Assembly (NCBI GenBank): GCA_946481225.1 | Contig: CAMLNJ010000178.1 | Span: 1-6,470, forward strand | Reading direction: 5' to 3' | Origin: an uncultured Verrucomicrobiota bacterium | GTDB taxonomy: Bacteria > Verrucomicrobiota > Verrucomicrobiae > Opitutales > Opitutaceae | DNA length: 6,470 nucleotides | Part shown: positions 1-6,470 of the stretch, piece after piece | Layout: every line of letters begins with the position of its first letter | How positions within the stretch are numbered: the stretch's first letter is position 1 | The notes under the pieces: model-generated | What the model was told of the DNA's origin: nothing | Databases searched by the model: none | Seen by the model: the letters and a program-made list of their open reading frames with translations, nothing else | Program-made: the position numbers and the translations under genes

Positions 1-176
1 TTGGTCAGCACGAAGGAGCCGATATCCACGGCATTGCGGATCATCCAGGGCAGCGAACGCGGGCTCCCGCTTTACCAGCGGCGTATCCTGGTGGAAAGCC
101 GCTGGGTGGACGGAACCAGCACGCCTGGGCGGAAGGGACGCTAGTTCCGTTTTGTCTGGAGCGGTTCAAATGAAGT
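1..176. other. Left-edge region without a securely identified gene
   Basis: Two open frames touch the edge. On the plus strand, frame 1 is open from base 1 to a TAG at 142-144 (47 codons, ending in PGRKGR), with about 81% G or C at third positions. On the minus strand, an ATG at 44-42 opens MIRNAVDIGSFVLT and runs off the edge; an in-frame TAA lies a short way upstream of it. The minus frame would suit a third gene in the same direction, while the plus frame would be the tail of a convergent gene. I recognise neither, and both are too short to call. Confidence 0.3.
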
Positions 177-198
177 TGTAGCCACGGCCGTGGCTACA
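177..198. repeat. Perfect 22-bp intergenic palindrome, REP-like or hairpin 3' end
   Basis: The sequence TGTAGCCACGG is followed directly by its exact reverse complement, with no spacer, so RNA from either strand could form a 9-bp stem with a GGCC loop. It lies 95 bases beyond the stop of the LamG gene. No U-rich run follows on either strand, so it is not a typical intrinsic terminator. A dispersed REP-type element is the better guess, but only one copy is in this window. The palindrome is directly visible; its role is inferred. Confidence 0.65.
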
Positions 199-241
199 CG
201 GGGCGGGGACGGAACACGCGGGGATTTCTCCGGTGCGTATC

Positions 242-254
242 CGAGCTTTGCTCG
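242..254. repeat. Short inverted repeat (CGAGC-TTT-GCTCG) downstream of the LamG gene
   Basis: Five-base arms at 242-246 and 250-254 surround a three-base TTT spacer, 39-51 bases after the LamG gene's stop. In minus-strand RNA this gives a small hairpin followed by GGATACGC, without a U tract. It could belong to the same repeat element as the palindrome at 177-198 or be a weak 3'-end structure. Confidence 0.35.
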
Positions 255-292
255 TTCCGTCGCCCGGCCTCCCAACCCGCGTGCTCCCGGCT

Positions 293-1207
293 TCAGCGCC
301 GGTTCGGCCACCAGGGGCCTGGGCGCCGCTTGGTGATTTGCTCGGACTCCGCCGGCTCCGGTCGCTCGGGCGTGGCGGGGACGGACGGAGGCGGCGCGGC
401 GTTGAGGAAGCGCTCGGGAGGGAGCGCCTCGTCGCTGAAGCGCACCTCGTCGAGGCGGCCGGTGAAGCGGTCGGCGACGCGATTGTTGTATTGGCCGCGG
501 CCGAGGGTCCACATGCCGTTGCGCGAGGGGGCGAAGAGGCCGGTGAAGCCGGAGGCCTGCCCGATTTGGCGGCCGTCGGCATAAAGCGAGAGCGTGCCGG
601 CGGCGGAGTCGCCGACGGCGGCGACGTGATACCAGACGCCGGTCTGCACGGCGTGGGCGCTGTTGATCGCGAGAAGGGTGTTGTCCTTGGTGACCAACTC
701 GAGGCGGAGGCCGTTGGGAGTGGTTCCGGGCGCGGAGGCGTTGTCGGCGTCTTTGGAGAGATAGAACAGCGACTGGCGACCGGCGCCTTCGTTGACGTCG
801 TCGCGGCCGATGAAGGTCTGGACGCCGCCAAGGGCGTCGAACTTGACCCAGGTCTCGATCGTGAAGTTCTCTGGGGACAGGCGGCTGAGGCCTTCGTCGG
901 GCGGGCTGAAGAGGTCGACGTCGCCTTGGATGAGGACGGAGCTGCGGTTGGCGGCGCCGGAGGAGGGGAGCGCCGCGGCGGGAACGTCCGGGGAGAGGGC
1001 GGGGCGGTTCCAAGGGTGGAACGGACGGGCGTTGCCGGAAGCGTCGACGACGGGCTGGTCGATCTCCGCGTAGGGGCCGGAAGCGGAGGCGTCGTCGAAA
1101 CGATAGTAGCCGAGGGTGGCGGCCGAGGCGGCGAGCGCGGGCAGGAGCAGCGCGGCGGCGAGGACGGGACGGCGGTGGGTGCGAGGCGGGTGCGAGTTTG
1201 CGATCAT
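293..1207 (-). CDS. Secreted LamG (concanavalin A-like) domain protein
   Basis: This is a 304-residue protein. A signal peptide is clear: a polar, basic n-region (SHPPRTHRRP), a hydrophobic core (VLAAALLLPALAA, residues 15-27) and a likely cleavage near ASA/SAA at 29-30. The mature part opens with TLGYYRFDD. It then carries LamG_3-type signatures: NFTIETWVKFDAL (about 115-127), TGVWYHVAAV (189-198), LSLYADGRQIG and FTGRLDEVRFSDEALP (248-263). The domain is probably a jelly-roll sugar- or protein-binding module; no catalytic residues are evident. The last 35 or so residues (PPPSVPATPERPEP and onward to PWWPNRR) are rich in Pro, Glu and Arg and form no recognisable anchor. I chose the ATG at 1207. 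An in-frame TTG at 1216 would add three residues and sits 6 bases after an AGG, so it is a real alternative; neither start has a strong Shine-Dalgarno sequence. The gene lies 73 bases after the giant lyase, probably in the same transcript, and so may help bind the same polysaccharide (inference). Confidence 0.85.
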   Translation of the reverse strand: MIANSHPPRTHRRPVLAAALLLPALAASAATLGYYRFDDASASGPYAEIDQPVVDASGNARPFHPWNRPALSPDVPAAALPSSGAANRSSVLIQGDVDLFSPPDEGLSRLSPENFTIETWVKFDALGGVQTFIGRDDVNEGAGRQSLFYLSKDADNASAPGTTPNGLRLELVTKDNTLLAINSAHAVQTGVWYHVAAVGDSAAGTLSLYADGRQIGQASGFTGLFAPSRNGMWTLGRGQYNNRVADRFTGRLDEVRFSDEALPPERFLNAAPPPSVPATPERPEPAESEQITKRRPGPWWPNRR

Positions 1208-1280
1208 GGTGGACAAGGAAAACCTGGGACGCGGCGCGGTTGCGCGGGCGTTGTGCGGCGAAGCGCCCGAGCTTGGGTCG
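1208..1280 (-). other. Intergenic gap between the lyase and LamG genes; no clear terminator
   Basis: The 73-base gap contains two small self-complementary spots, 1234-1245 (GCGC, four-base loop, GCGC) and 1257-1267 (GGCG, AAG, CGCC). Neither is followed by a U-rich run on the minus strand. The bases just before the LamG start (CCAGGTTTTCC, read on the minus strand) contain only a weak AGG. This favours read-through from the lyase gene, perhaps with modest translation of the second gene. Confidence 0.4.
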
Positions 1281-4200
1281 TCAGCGTGTGACGAGGATGC
1301 GGTAGAAGCGGCGCGGTTCGGATGGGTCGTATGGCGTGACGAACTGGACGGGGCCGCCGGTGCCGGCGATCGGCTCGCCGACGTCGAGCCAGGACCCCGC
1401 GGCGAGGTCGGTGGACGTCTGAAGCTGGTAGGCGTGCCCGGGAACGCCGTCGGCGGTGGTCAGCGTGGCGGTGGCCGGCGTTTCCCCGGCGGCGGGCGCG
1501 AGGACAAAATGCGGGGCGGCCGCCTCGGCTTCGGAGATGAGCGCGGAGGCGGGCGTGGCGGCGATCTCGGCGGAGGCGGGGCTCGCGTAGGCGGCGTTGG
1601 CGGCGGAGACGACGTAGTAGTAGGTCGTGCCGTAGGTGAGCCCGGAATGGAGCTGGGCGAGCGCGGGGGCGCCGGCGGAGAGGGTCGTGTAAGGACCGCC
1701 GCTGACGGTCGCATATTTCACGGTGTAGGTCGCGGCGTCCGGCACCGCGCTCCAGGAGAGGTCGAGCGAGAGGGGGCCGGGCGCGGCGGCGAGGTTTTGC
1801 GGGGCGGCGAGGGGGGATGCGAAGAGCGCGATCTGCGAGGCGGAGAGGGCTTCGCTGTAGATGCGGAAGTCGTCGACGGCGCCGTTGAAGTAGGGATCGG
1901 CGGCGAACTGGGAACGGCCGATGTAGTTGGCGGTGAGGCTGCCGAGGGAGGCGGGCGTGAGCGTCATCGCGGAGTTGGTGTTGACGAGGGCGCCGTTGAC
2001 GTAGAGGCGGCCGACGCCGGCGGAGATGGTGACGGCGACGTGGCTCCAGACGCCGGCGGGGAGCGGGGCGGTGCCGGAGAGGCGTTGCTCGTTGTTGTAG
2101 CCGGAGTTGGTGATGGCGAAGCGGACGACGCTGCCGTTGGTGGGGGCGAGGAACAGGTAGCCGCCGGCGGTGGCGGTGGGGGCGGTCCCGTTGCCGAAGT
2201 CGAAGAGGCGGGCGAAGGTCGCGAGGGTGGTCGGCTTGACCCAGGTCATGATGGTGACGCCGGAGAGTCCGTCGAGGGAACCGGAGGGGAACGCGAGGTA
2301 TTGGGAGGAGGCGGAGGCGAGTGTAACGGAATTATCGATACGTCCGGAGGACCAGGCGGGCGAGTTGAAGGCGGCGGCGTCGACGGCGCGTCCGCCGGAG
2401 TCGGCGGCGACGGCGCCGGCGGTCTCGTCGAGCTTGAGGTGGACGTGCAGCGTGCTCGGGGTCGCGGAGGCCTCGGCGGAGTCGGCGCTCTCGACGCCGG
2501 AGGCGTTCACGGTGCGGACGACGTAGTGGTAGGTCGTGCCGTTGGTGAGGCCGGAGTCGAGGTAGGCGAGGGCGGAGACGCCGCTGGCGACGGTCACGTA
2601 GGGGCCGCCGCTGGTCGTGGCGCGGCGGACGACGTAGGTGGCGGCGGCTTCGGCGGGGCTCCAAGTCAGGCGGGCGCCGCCGTTTTCCGGGCGGGCGACG
2701 AGGCTGGTGGTCGGCTCGGGCGCGGGGGCGGCCAGGGTGGCGAGCTCGGAGGCCGAGAGGGCGCGGCTGTAGACGCGGAAATCGTCGAGGGCGCCGTTGA
2801 GGTAGGGGTCGGGCCACTGGGACTTGCCGAGGTAATTTTGCGTGGTGGCTCCGAGGGCGGAGGGGTTGATGGTGATGGAGCCGGAGCCGGCGAGAGCGCC
2901 GTTGACGTAGAGCGCGACGGTGTTGCCGGAGCGGGTGACCGCTACATGGGTCCAGGCGCCGGCGGTGAGCGCGATGTTGGCTCCGTTGACGCCTTGTTCG
3001 GCGATCGAGGGCGTGCGGATGGCGAAGCGGAGTTTGGCGTTGTTGGGCGCGGTGCCGGTATACTGGGTCGAGAGGAACATGTAGTTCGTCGTGCCGGTGC
3101 CGAAATCGAAGATGCGCTGCCAGGTGGCGAAGGCGTTGACCTTGACCCAGGTGGAGACGGTGAAGTCGGTGAGTCCGCTCGCGATGCCGGCGGGCAGGGT
3201 GAGGTGCTGATTGGCCGTGGCGGGCATGTTCACGCCGTAGCGGAGGTAGCCGGTGGTCCAGGAGGGGGCGTTGACGAGGGTGGCGTCCCAGCCGTTGCCG
3301 GTGGAGTCGCCGGCGGTCGCGCCGGTGTTCTCGTCGAACTTGATGCGGGCGAGCAGATCGGAGGGCGTGGCGGCGGCCTCGGGGGAGTCGGCGCTCTCGC
3401 CCTTGGCGTTGGTGGCGCTGACGACGTAGTAGTAGGGCGTGCCGTTTACGACGGCGGTGTCGTTGTAGGTGAGCGTGGCGAGGCCGCTGGCGACGACGGT
3501 GTAGGGGCCGCCGGATACGAGGGCGCGTTTCAGGTTGTAGGTCTGGGCGCCTTGGGCGGCGGTCCAGGTGAGGTCGATGCGGCCGGTGCGGGGCGTGGCG
3601 GTGAGGGTGAGGGGAACTGCCGGGACGAGGTCGACGAGCGCGGCGATATCGGAGGCGGCGAGCGCGTGGTTGTAGACGCGGAAGTCGTCGATGCGGCCGT
3701 TGAAGAGCGGGTCGGCGGCGTATTGGGAGTCGCCGATGAGGTTGTTCGTCGAGCGGATGTCGGAAGGATTGAGGGTCATCGCGGCGTTGGTCGCGACGAG
3801 CGCGCCGTTGACGTAGAGGCGGCCGGTGTCGCCGGAAAGGGTCACGGCGACGTGGAACCACTGGCCGGTGGCGGGGATGGTGGTGTTGAGCTCCTGCCCG
3901 ATACCGTCGCGATAGATGACGAAGCGGAGGTTGCCGCCGCTGGAGGGGGTGAGGAAGAAATAGCGGTCGGTGCCGGTGCCGAAGTCGAAGATGCGCTGCC
4001 ACGCGGCGCCGCCGTTCCAGTAGACCCACGTGGCCACGGTGAGGTCTTGGGAATCGGCGACGCCGGCGGGCAGGGTGAGGGTGTCGTCCACGCCGTCGAG
4101 GACGAGGCCGCGGCCGGTGCGGCCGGTGCCGAAGGCGGGCGAGCCGATGGCGGTGGCGGAGTAGTTGCCGAGCGAGTCGGCGAAGCTGTCTTCGAAGGCG

Positions 4201-6470
4201 AGACCGGCGCGTTGTTGGTAGGGATAAACCGTGATGGCGAGCGTGGCGTCGGCGGAGGCGCCGGCGGAGTCGGTGACGCGCACGGTGAAGGTGTTGTCGC
4301 CGACGTCGGCGGCGCCGGGGGTGCCGGAAAGCGTGCCGTCGGCGGCGACGGCGAGCCAGGCGGGGCCGGAAACCTTTGAGAACACGAGGGTGTCGCCGTA
4401 GGCGGCGTCCACATCGGAGGCGTCGTTGGCGAGGGTGATGCCGGCGTAGTAGGGCTGGTCGCGCGTGAGGGCGGGCCGGGAGAGGGTGGTCGAGCTCCAG
4501 ACGGGGGCGTCGTTGGCGTTGGCGACGTCGATGTAGAGGGTGGCGTCGTCGGTGGCGCCGGCGGAGTCGGTGACGCGGACGACGAAGGCGTTTACGCCGA
4601 CGTCGGCGTTGGCGGGGGCGCCGGAGAGGGCGCCGTTCGACGCGACGGAGAGCCAGGCGGGACCGGTGAGCTTGGCGTAGGTGAGGGTGCCGCCGTTGGC
4701 GTCGGAGACGTGGGCGGCGAGGCCGAGGGCGAGGGCGGAGTAGTTGGCGTCCTCGGTGGCGTCGGCGAGGAGGATGGGATCGCTTGTGAAGACGGGGGCG
4801 GAGTTGGCGCCGCCCTGGCCCCAGAGGGCGTAGACCGCGTCGCCGGTGAGACCGTGGTTGTAGATGCGGAAGTCGTCGATGCGGCCTTGGAAGTGGGGGT
4901 CGTTGTTCCACATGCTGCGGCCGAGGTAGCAGTAGGGCTGGCCGAAGAGCGGGTCGACGAGGTCGATGGTCTTCGTTTCGACGGGCTTGCCGTTGACGTA
5001 GAGCGTGCCGGTGTCGCCGTTGAGGGAGACGGCGAGGTGGACCCACTGGTTGGTCGGCAGGGTGGGGCCGCGGAGGTAGAAGGAGGCGTCGCCCTCGAAG
5101 TTTCCGCCACGGGTGGTGGTAATGCCGAACTGGATACCGCCGCCGTTGGAGGCGGCGATATACATGTTTTTTTCGATCTCGGAGCCGAAGTCGAAGACGC
5201 GCTGCCAGGCGCCGCCGCCGGTCCAGTAGACCCAGGCGGCGACGGTGATGTCCTGGTAGTTGCCGGAGCCGACGGGGAGCTGCACGTATTGGTCGGAGCC
5301 GTTGAGGGAGACGGCTTGGCCGCCGCCGAAGCCGGCGGCGAAACCGGGGGCGGTCGTGCCGCCCTGGAGGGTGGCGTTCCGGGTGCCGGCGACGTCGTCG
5401 GCGACGCCTTCGAAGGTGTAGCGGGTGACGAGCTCCTGCGCGACGCGGAGGGGGGCGCTGTCGATTTCGCCGGAGGGCGTGATGGCGGTGACGACGTAGT
5501 GGTAGGCGGCGCCGTTGGCGACGGCGGTGTCGGTGAAATTGAGATCGGGGCCGGCGACGGCGCCGATCTGGGTGAAGGGGCCGGCGGCGGAGGCGGCGCG
5601 TTTCACGAGGTAGTTCGTGGCGCGGGCGGAGCCCCACCAGTCGAGGGTGACGCGGTTCTTGCTCCAGTGCGCCCGCAGGCCGGAGGGGGCGGGGTCGATG
5701 GCGGCGACATCGCGGGCGAAGGTGAGGGACCCGAGGCCGAGCCAGTCGACCTGGGAGGGGTGGATGGCGGTGTTGGGCCGGGGTTCGGGGCGGGTGGCGG
5801 CGACGGCGAGTTTGCTCCAAGGGGCCTCGATACCCTTCACGCCGGCGTAGTGATTGTAGACGAGTTCGAACTGGTAGTATTGGCCGAGTCCGCGGGTGAC
5901 GCCGGAGACGTCGCCTTCGGTGTAGCCGAGGGTGGAGTTGCGGTGGCGGACGTTGGGGACGTCGTTCCAGAGATTGTATTTCGCGTTGTATTCGAAGGCG
6001 CGGAGAACGCGGTTGTTGTCCCAGGCGAAGAGGTCGTCGCCCTGGTTCCAGGCCATCTGGCAGAAGAGGGCCATGGCATACCAGCCGCCCATGTTGTGGC
6101 CTTGGTCGCGGTTGGTCTCCTCGCCTTGGGCGAGGCCGCCGGGGTGGACATACCAGGCGGCGCGTTCGGCGCGGCTGTTGCCGGGGCCGTATTTGAAGAA
6201 GTCGACGGCCTGCTCGTAGACGGCGCGGTTGTCGCAGAGGATGCCGATGGCGGCCATGGAGGCCATGTTGGCGGTTTCCCAGTTGAGGCGGTAGTGGGTG
6301 TTGCCGCCCTGGCGCCAGAAGGTGTCGTGCTTGCGCCAGAGGAGGTCGAAGTTGGCGGGGTAGAAGACCCGCATCATCATGGCCTTGTAGGCTTGTTTCT
6401 GCGCCTCGGGCCAGCCGGGGTAGGTGGAGAGGATCTCGCCGCCGCTGGCGAAGAGGTAGCCGCAGATGCC
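1281..6470 (-). CDS. Giant modular polysaccharide lyase (alginate lyase superfamily, PF05426-like) with Fn3, LamG and cadherin-like modules; 5' end outside window
   Basis: The frame is open to the right edge, so the start and any signal peptide are missing; 1729 residues and a TGA stop are visible (residue 1 = bases 6470-6468). Residues 1-259 match the later part of an alginate-lyase-superfamily alpha/alpha-barrel: HYRLNWETAN (59-68), CDNRAVYEQAV (79-89), NRDQGHN (120-126), MAWNQGDDLF, YNAKYNL, and FELVYNHYAG followed by APW. By analogy with PL5 lyases, Asn63 and His125 are candidate active-site residues (inference). Then follow Fn3 (260-347), LamG (348-554), two cadherin-like/He_PIG repeats (555-653, 654-754), LamG (755-950), Fn3 (951-1039), LamG (1040-1249), Fn3 (1250-1341), LamG (1342-1553), Fn3 (1554-1644) and a beta module (1645-1729). 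The known family role is beta-elimination of uronic-acid polymers such as alginate or glucuronan; the substrate here cannot be read. Export is inferred from the modules. An internal ATG at 6380 lies inside the conserved domain and is not the start. No frameshift is seen. Only one cysteine (residue 514) lies in the region after the catalytic domain. Confidence 0.9.
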   Translation of the reverse strand, partial: GICGYLFASGGEILSTYPGWPEAQKQAYKAMMMRVFYPANFDLLWRKHDTFWRQGGNTHYRLNWETANMASMAAIGILCDNRAVYEQAVDFFKYGPGNSRAERAAWYVHPGGLAQGEETNRDQGHNMGGWYAMALFCQMAWNQGDDLFAWDNNRVLRAFEYNAKYNLWNDVPNVRHRNSTLGYTEGDVSGVTRGLGQYYQFELVYNHYAGVKGIEAPWSKLAVAATRPEPRPNTAIHPSQVDWLGLGSLTFARDVAAIDPAPSGLRAHWSKNRVTLDWWGSARATNYLVKRAASAAGPFTQIGAVAGPDLNFTDTAVANGAAYHYVVTAITPSGEIDSAPLRVAQELVTRYTFEGVADDVAGTRNATLQGGTTAPGFAAGFGGGQAVSLNGSDQYVQLPVGSGNYQDITVAAWVYWTGGGAWQRVFDFGSEIEKNMYIAASNGGGIQFGITTTRGGNFEGDASFYLRGPTLPTNQWVHLAVSLNGDTGTLYVNGKPVETKTIDLVDPLFGQPYCYLGRSMWNNDPHFQGRIDDFRIYNHGLTGDAVYALWGQGGANSAPVFTSDPILLADATEDANYSALALGLAAHVSDANGGTLTYAKLTGPAWLSVASNGALSGAPANADVGVNAFVVRVTDSAGATDDATLYIDVANANDAPVWSSTTLSRPALTRDQPYYAGITLANDASDVDAAYGDTLVFSKVSGPAWLAVAADGTLSGTPGAADVGDNTFTVRVTDSAGASADATLAITVYPYQQRAGLAFEDSFADSLGNYSATAIGSPAFGTGRTGRGLVLDGVDDTLTLPAGVADSQDLTVATWVYWNGGAAWQRIFDFGTGTDRYFFLTPSSGGNLRFVIYRDGIGQELNTTIPATGQWFHVAVTLSGDTGRLYVNGALVATNAAMTLNPSDIRSTNNLIGDSQYAADPLFNGRIDDFRVYNHALAASDIAALVDLVPAVPLTLTATPRTGRIDLTWTAAQGAQTYNLKRALVSGGPYTVVASGLATLTYNDTAVVNGTPYYYVVSATNAKGESADSPEAAATPSDLLARIKFDENTGATAGDSTGNGWDATLVNAPSWTTGYLRYGVNMPATANQHLTLPAGIASGLTDFTVSTWVKVNAFATWQRIFDFGTGTTNYMFLSTQYTGTAPNNAKLRFAIRTPSIAEQGVNGANIALTAGAWTHVAVTRSGNTVALYVNGALAGSGSITINPSALGATTQNYLGKSQWPDPYLNGALDDFRVYSRALSASELATLAAPAPEPTTSLVARPENGGARLTWSPAEAAATYVVRRATTSGGPYVTVASGVSALAYLDSGLTNGTTYHYVVRTVNASGVESADSAEASATPSTLHVHLKLDETAGAVAADSGGRAVDAAAFNSPAWSSGRIDNSVTLASASSQYLAFPSGSLDGLSGVTIMTWVKPTTLATFARLFDFGNGTAPTATAGGYLFLAPTNGSVVRFAITNSGYNNEQRLSGTAPLPAGVWSHVAVTISAGVGRLYVNGALVNTNSAMTLTPASLGSLTANYIGRSQFAADPYFNGAVDDFRIYSEALSASQIALFASPLAAPQNLAAAPGPLSLDLSWSAVPDAATYTVKYATVSGGPYTTLSAGAPALAQLHSGLTYGTTYYYVVSAANAAYASPASAEIAATPASALISEAEAAAPHFVLAPAAGETPATATLTTADGVPGHAYQLQTSTDLAAGSWLDVGEPIAGTGGPVQFVTPYDPSEPRRFYRILVTR
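1539..5693 (-). repeat. Intragenic array of four Fn3 and four LamG modules
   Basis: Inside the lyase gene the Fn3 copies lie at 5430-5693, 3354-3620, 2448-2723 and 1539-1811. The LamG copies lie at 4809-5429, 3621-4208, 2724-3353 and 1812-2447. Fn3 copies 2-4 share SGGPY and Y(Y/H)YVV; copy 1 has only AAGPF and YHYVV. LamG copies share a (W/F)xR(I/V/L)FDFG strand, LYVNG and a DDFR(I/V)Y motif near their ends. Similarity is visible in the DNA: the FDFG segment at 3979-4001 differs by one base from both 5185-5207 and 3100-3122, and 5185-5256 matches 3979-4050 at 63 of 72 bases. The pattern fits module duplication followed by divergence. Module borders are approximate. Confidence 0.85.
4209..4808 (-). 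repeat. Tandem pair of cadherin-like / He_PIG-type Ig repeats within the lyase gene
   Basis: Two adjacent repeats of about 100 residues each (555-653 and 654-754 of the visible protein) both open with APV(F/W). Each carries GPAWL, a G-x-LSG-x-P turn, ADVG and VRVTDSAGA. Over the 47 residues from GPAWL onward, 33 are identical. A 23-base stretch is identical at 4258-4280 and 4555-4577, exactly 297 bases apart. Such repeats are common rigid spacers in bacterial surface and secreted proteins. They interrupt the Fn3-LamG alternation between LamG copies 1 and 2. Confidence 0.8.

Noticed and set aside
1..144. Tail of a plus-strand gene (47 codons ending at a TAG at 142-144)
   Set aside because: The composition is plausible, but the fragment has no recognisable motif and overlaps equally plausible minus-strand frames, so it was not called as a gene.
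177..198. Intrinsic terminator for the lyase-LamG transcript
   Set aside because: The hairpin is strong, but no U-rich run follows it on the minus strand, so I list it as a palindrome and not as a terminator.
141..1013. 290-codon minus-strand open frame overlapping the LamG gene
   Set aside because: It is Arg/Pro-rich and out of frame with the LamG gene. It passes through the palindrome region and shows no domain.
233..1291. 352-codon plus-strand open frame across the LamG gene
   Set aside because: It has Gly/Ala/Val/Glu-rich low-complexity composition and overlaps almost the whole of a gene with a clear signal peptide and LamG motifs on the other strand.
1116..4379. 1087-codon open frame on the plus strand, antisense to the lyase gene
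   Set aside because: The translation is almost all Gly, Ala, Val, Glu, Asp and Arg with no recognisable domain. It is explained by the strong G/C third-position bias of the real minus-strand gene, which shows continuous domain homology over the same bases.
1539..5693. CRISPR-like or satellite repeat array
   Set aside because: The periodic similarity follows protein module borders of about 270-640 bases within one intact reading frame; there are no short identical repeats with unique spacers.
2332..5820. 1162-codon open frame on the minus strand in a different frame from the lyase
   Set aside because: The product is dominated by Arg, His, Pro and Leu with no domain. It is an out-of-frame reading of the Fn3/LamG coding sequence.
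1281..6380. Starting the lyase gene at the ATG at 6380
   Set aside because: The same frame stays open and codes for plausible family sequence for 30 more residues to the window edge. The ATG sits within the conserved catalytic domain, so the true start lies outside the window.

Overview
The window is very GC-rich and carries two genes, both on the minus strand, so it reads from right to left. The style of the proteins (large secreted multi-domain enzymes with LamG and fibronectin type III modules, a short C-terminal beta module ending in RRFYRI, and almost no cysteine) suggests a polysaccharide-degrading member of the Verrucomicrobia, most likely near the Opitutaceae. That placement is inferred from protein style and GC content, not from a marker gene.

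Positions 6470 to 1281 hold most of one giant gene. It is cut by the right edge, which removes its start, any signal peptide and part of the catalytic domain. The visible 1729 residues begin in the C-terminal two-thirds or so of an alginate-lyase-superfamily (PF05426-like, PL5/PL38 type) domain. The order then is Fn3, LamG, two cadherin-like/He_PIG-type repeats, LamG, Fn3, LamG, Fn3, LamG, Fn3, and a terminal beta module of about 85 residues. The enzyme is probably exported and cleaves a uronic-acid polysaccharide by beta-elimination. The beta-sandwich modules probably act as spacers, binding modules or surface attachment.

After a 73-base gap (1280-1208) comes a second, small gene (1207-293). 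It encodes a signal peptide, one LamG domain and a short Pro/Glu/Arg-rich tail. The same orientation, the short gap and the lack of a convincing terminator suggest co-transcription with the lyase.

Positions 292 to 1 contain no securely identifiable gene. They hold a set of inverted repeats, the clearest being a perfect 22-bp palindrome at 177-198 that looks like a REP-type intergenic element or a hairpin 3' end. Two short open frames touch the left edge, one on each strand, and neither can be judged from this window. I saw no RNA gene, CRISPR array, insertion sequence or phage gene. The many other long open frames are by-products of the high third-position GC of the two real genes.
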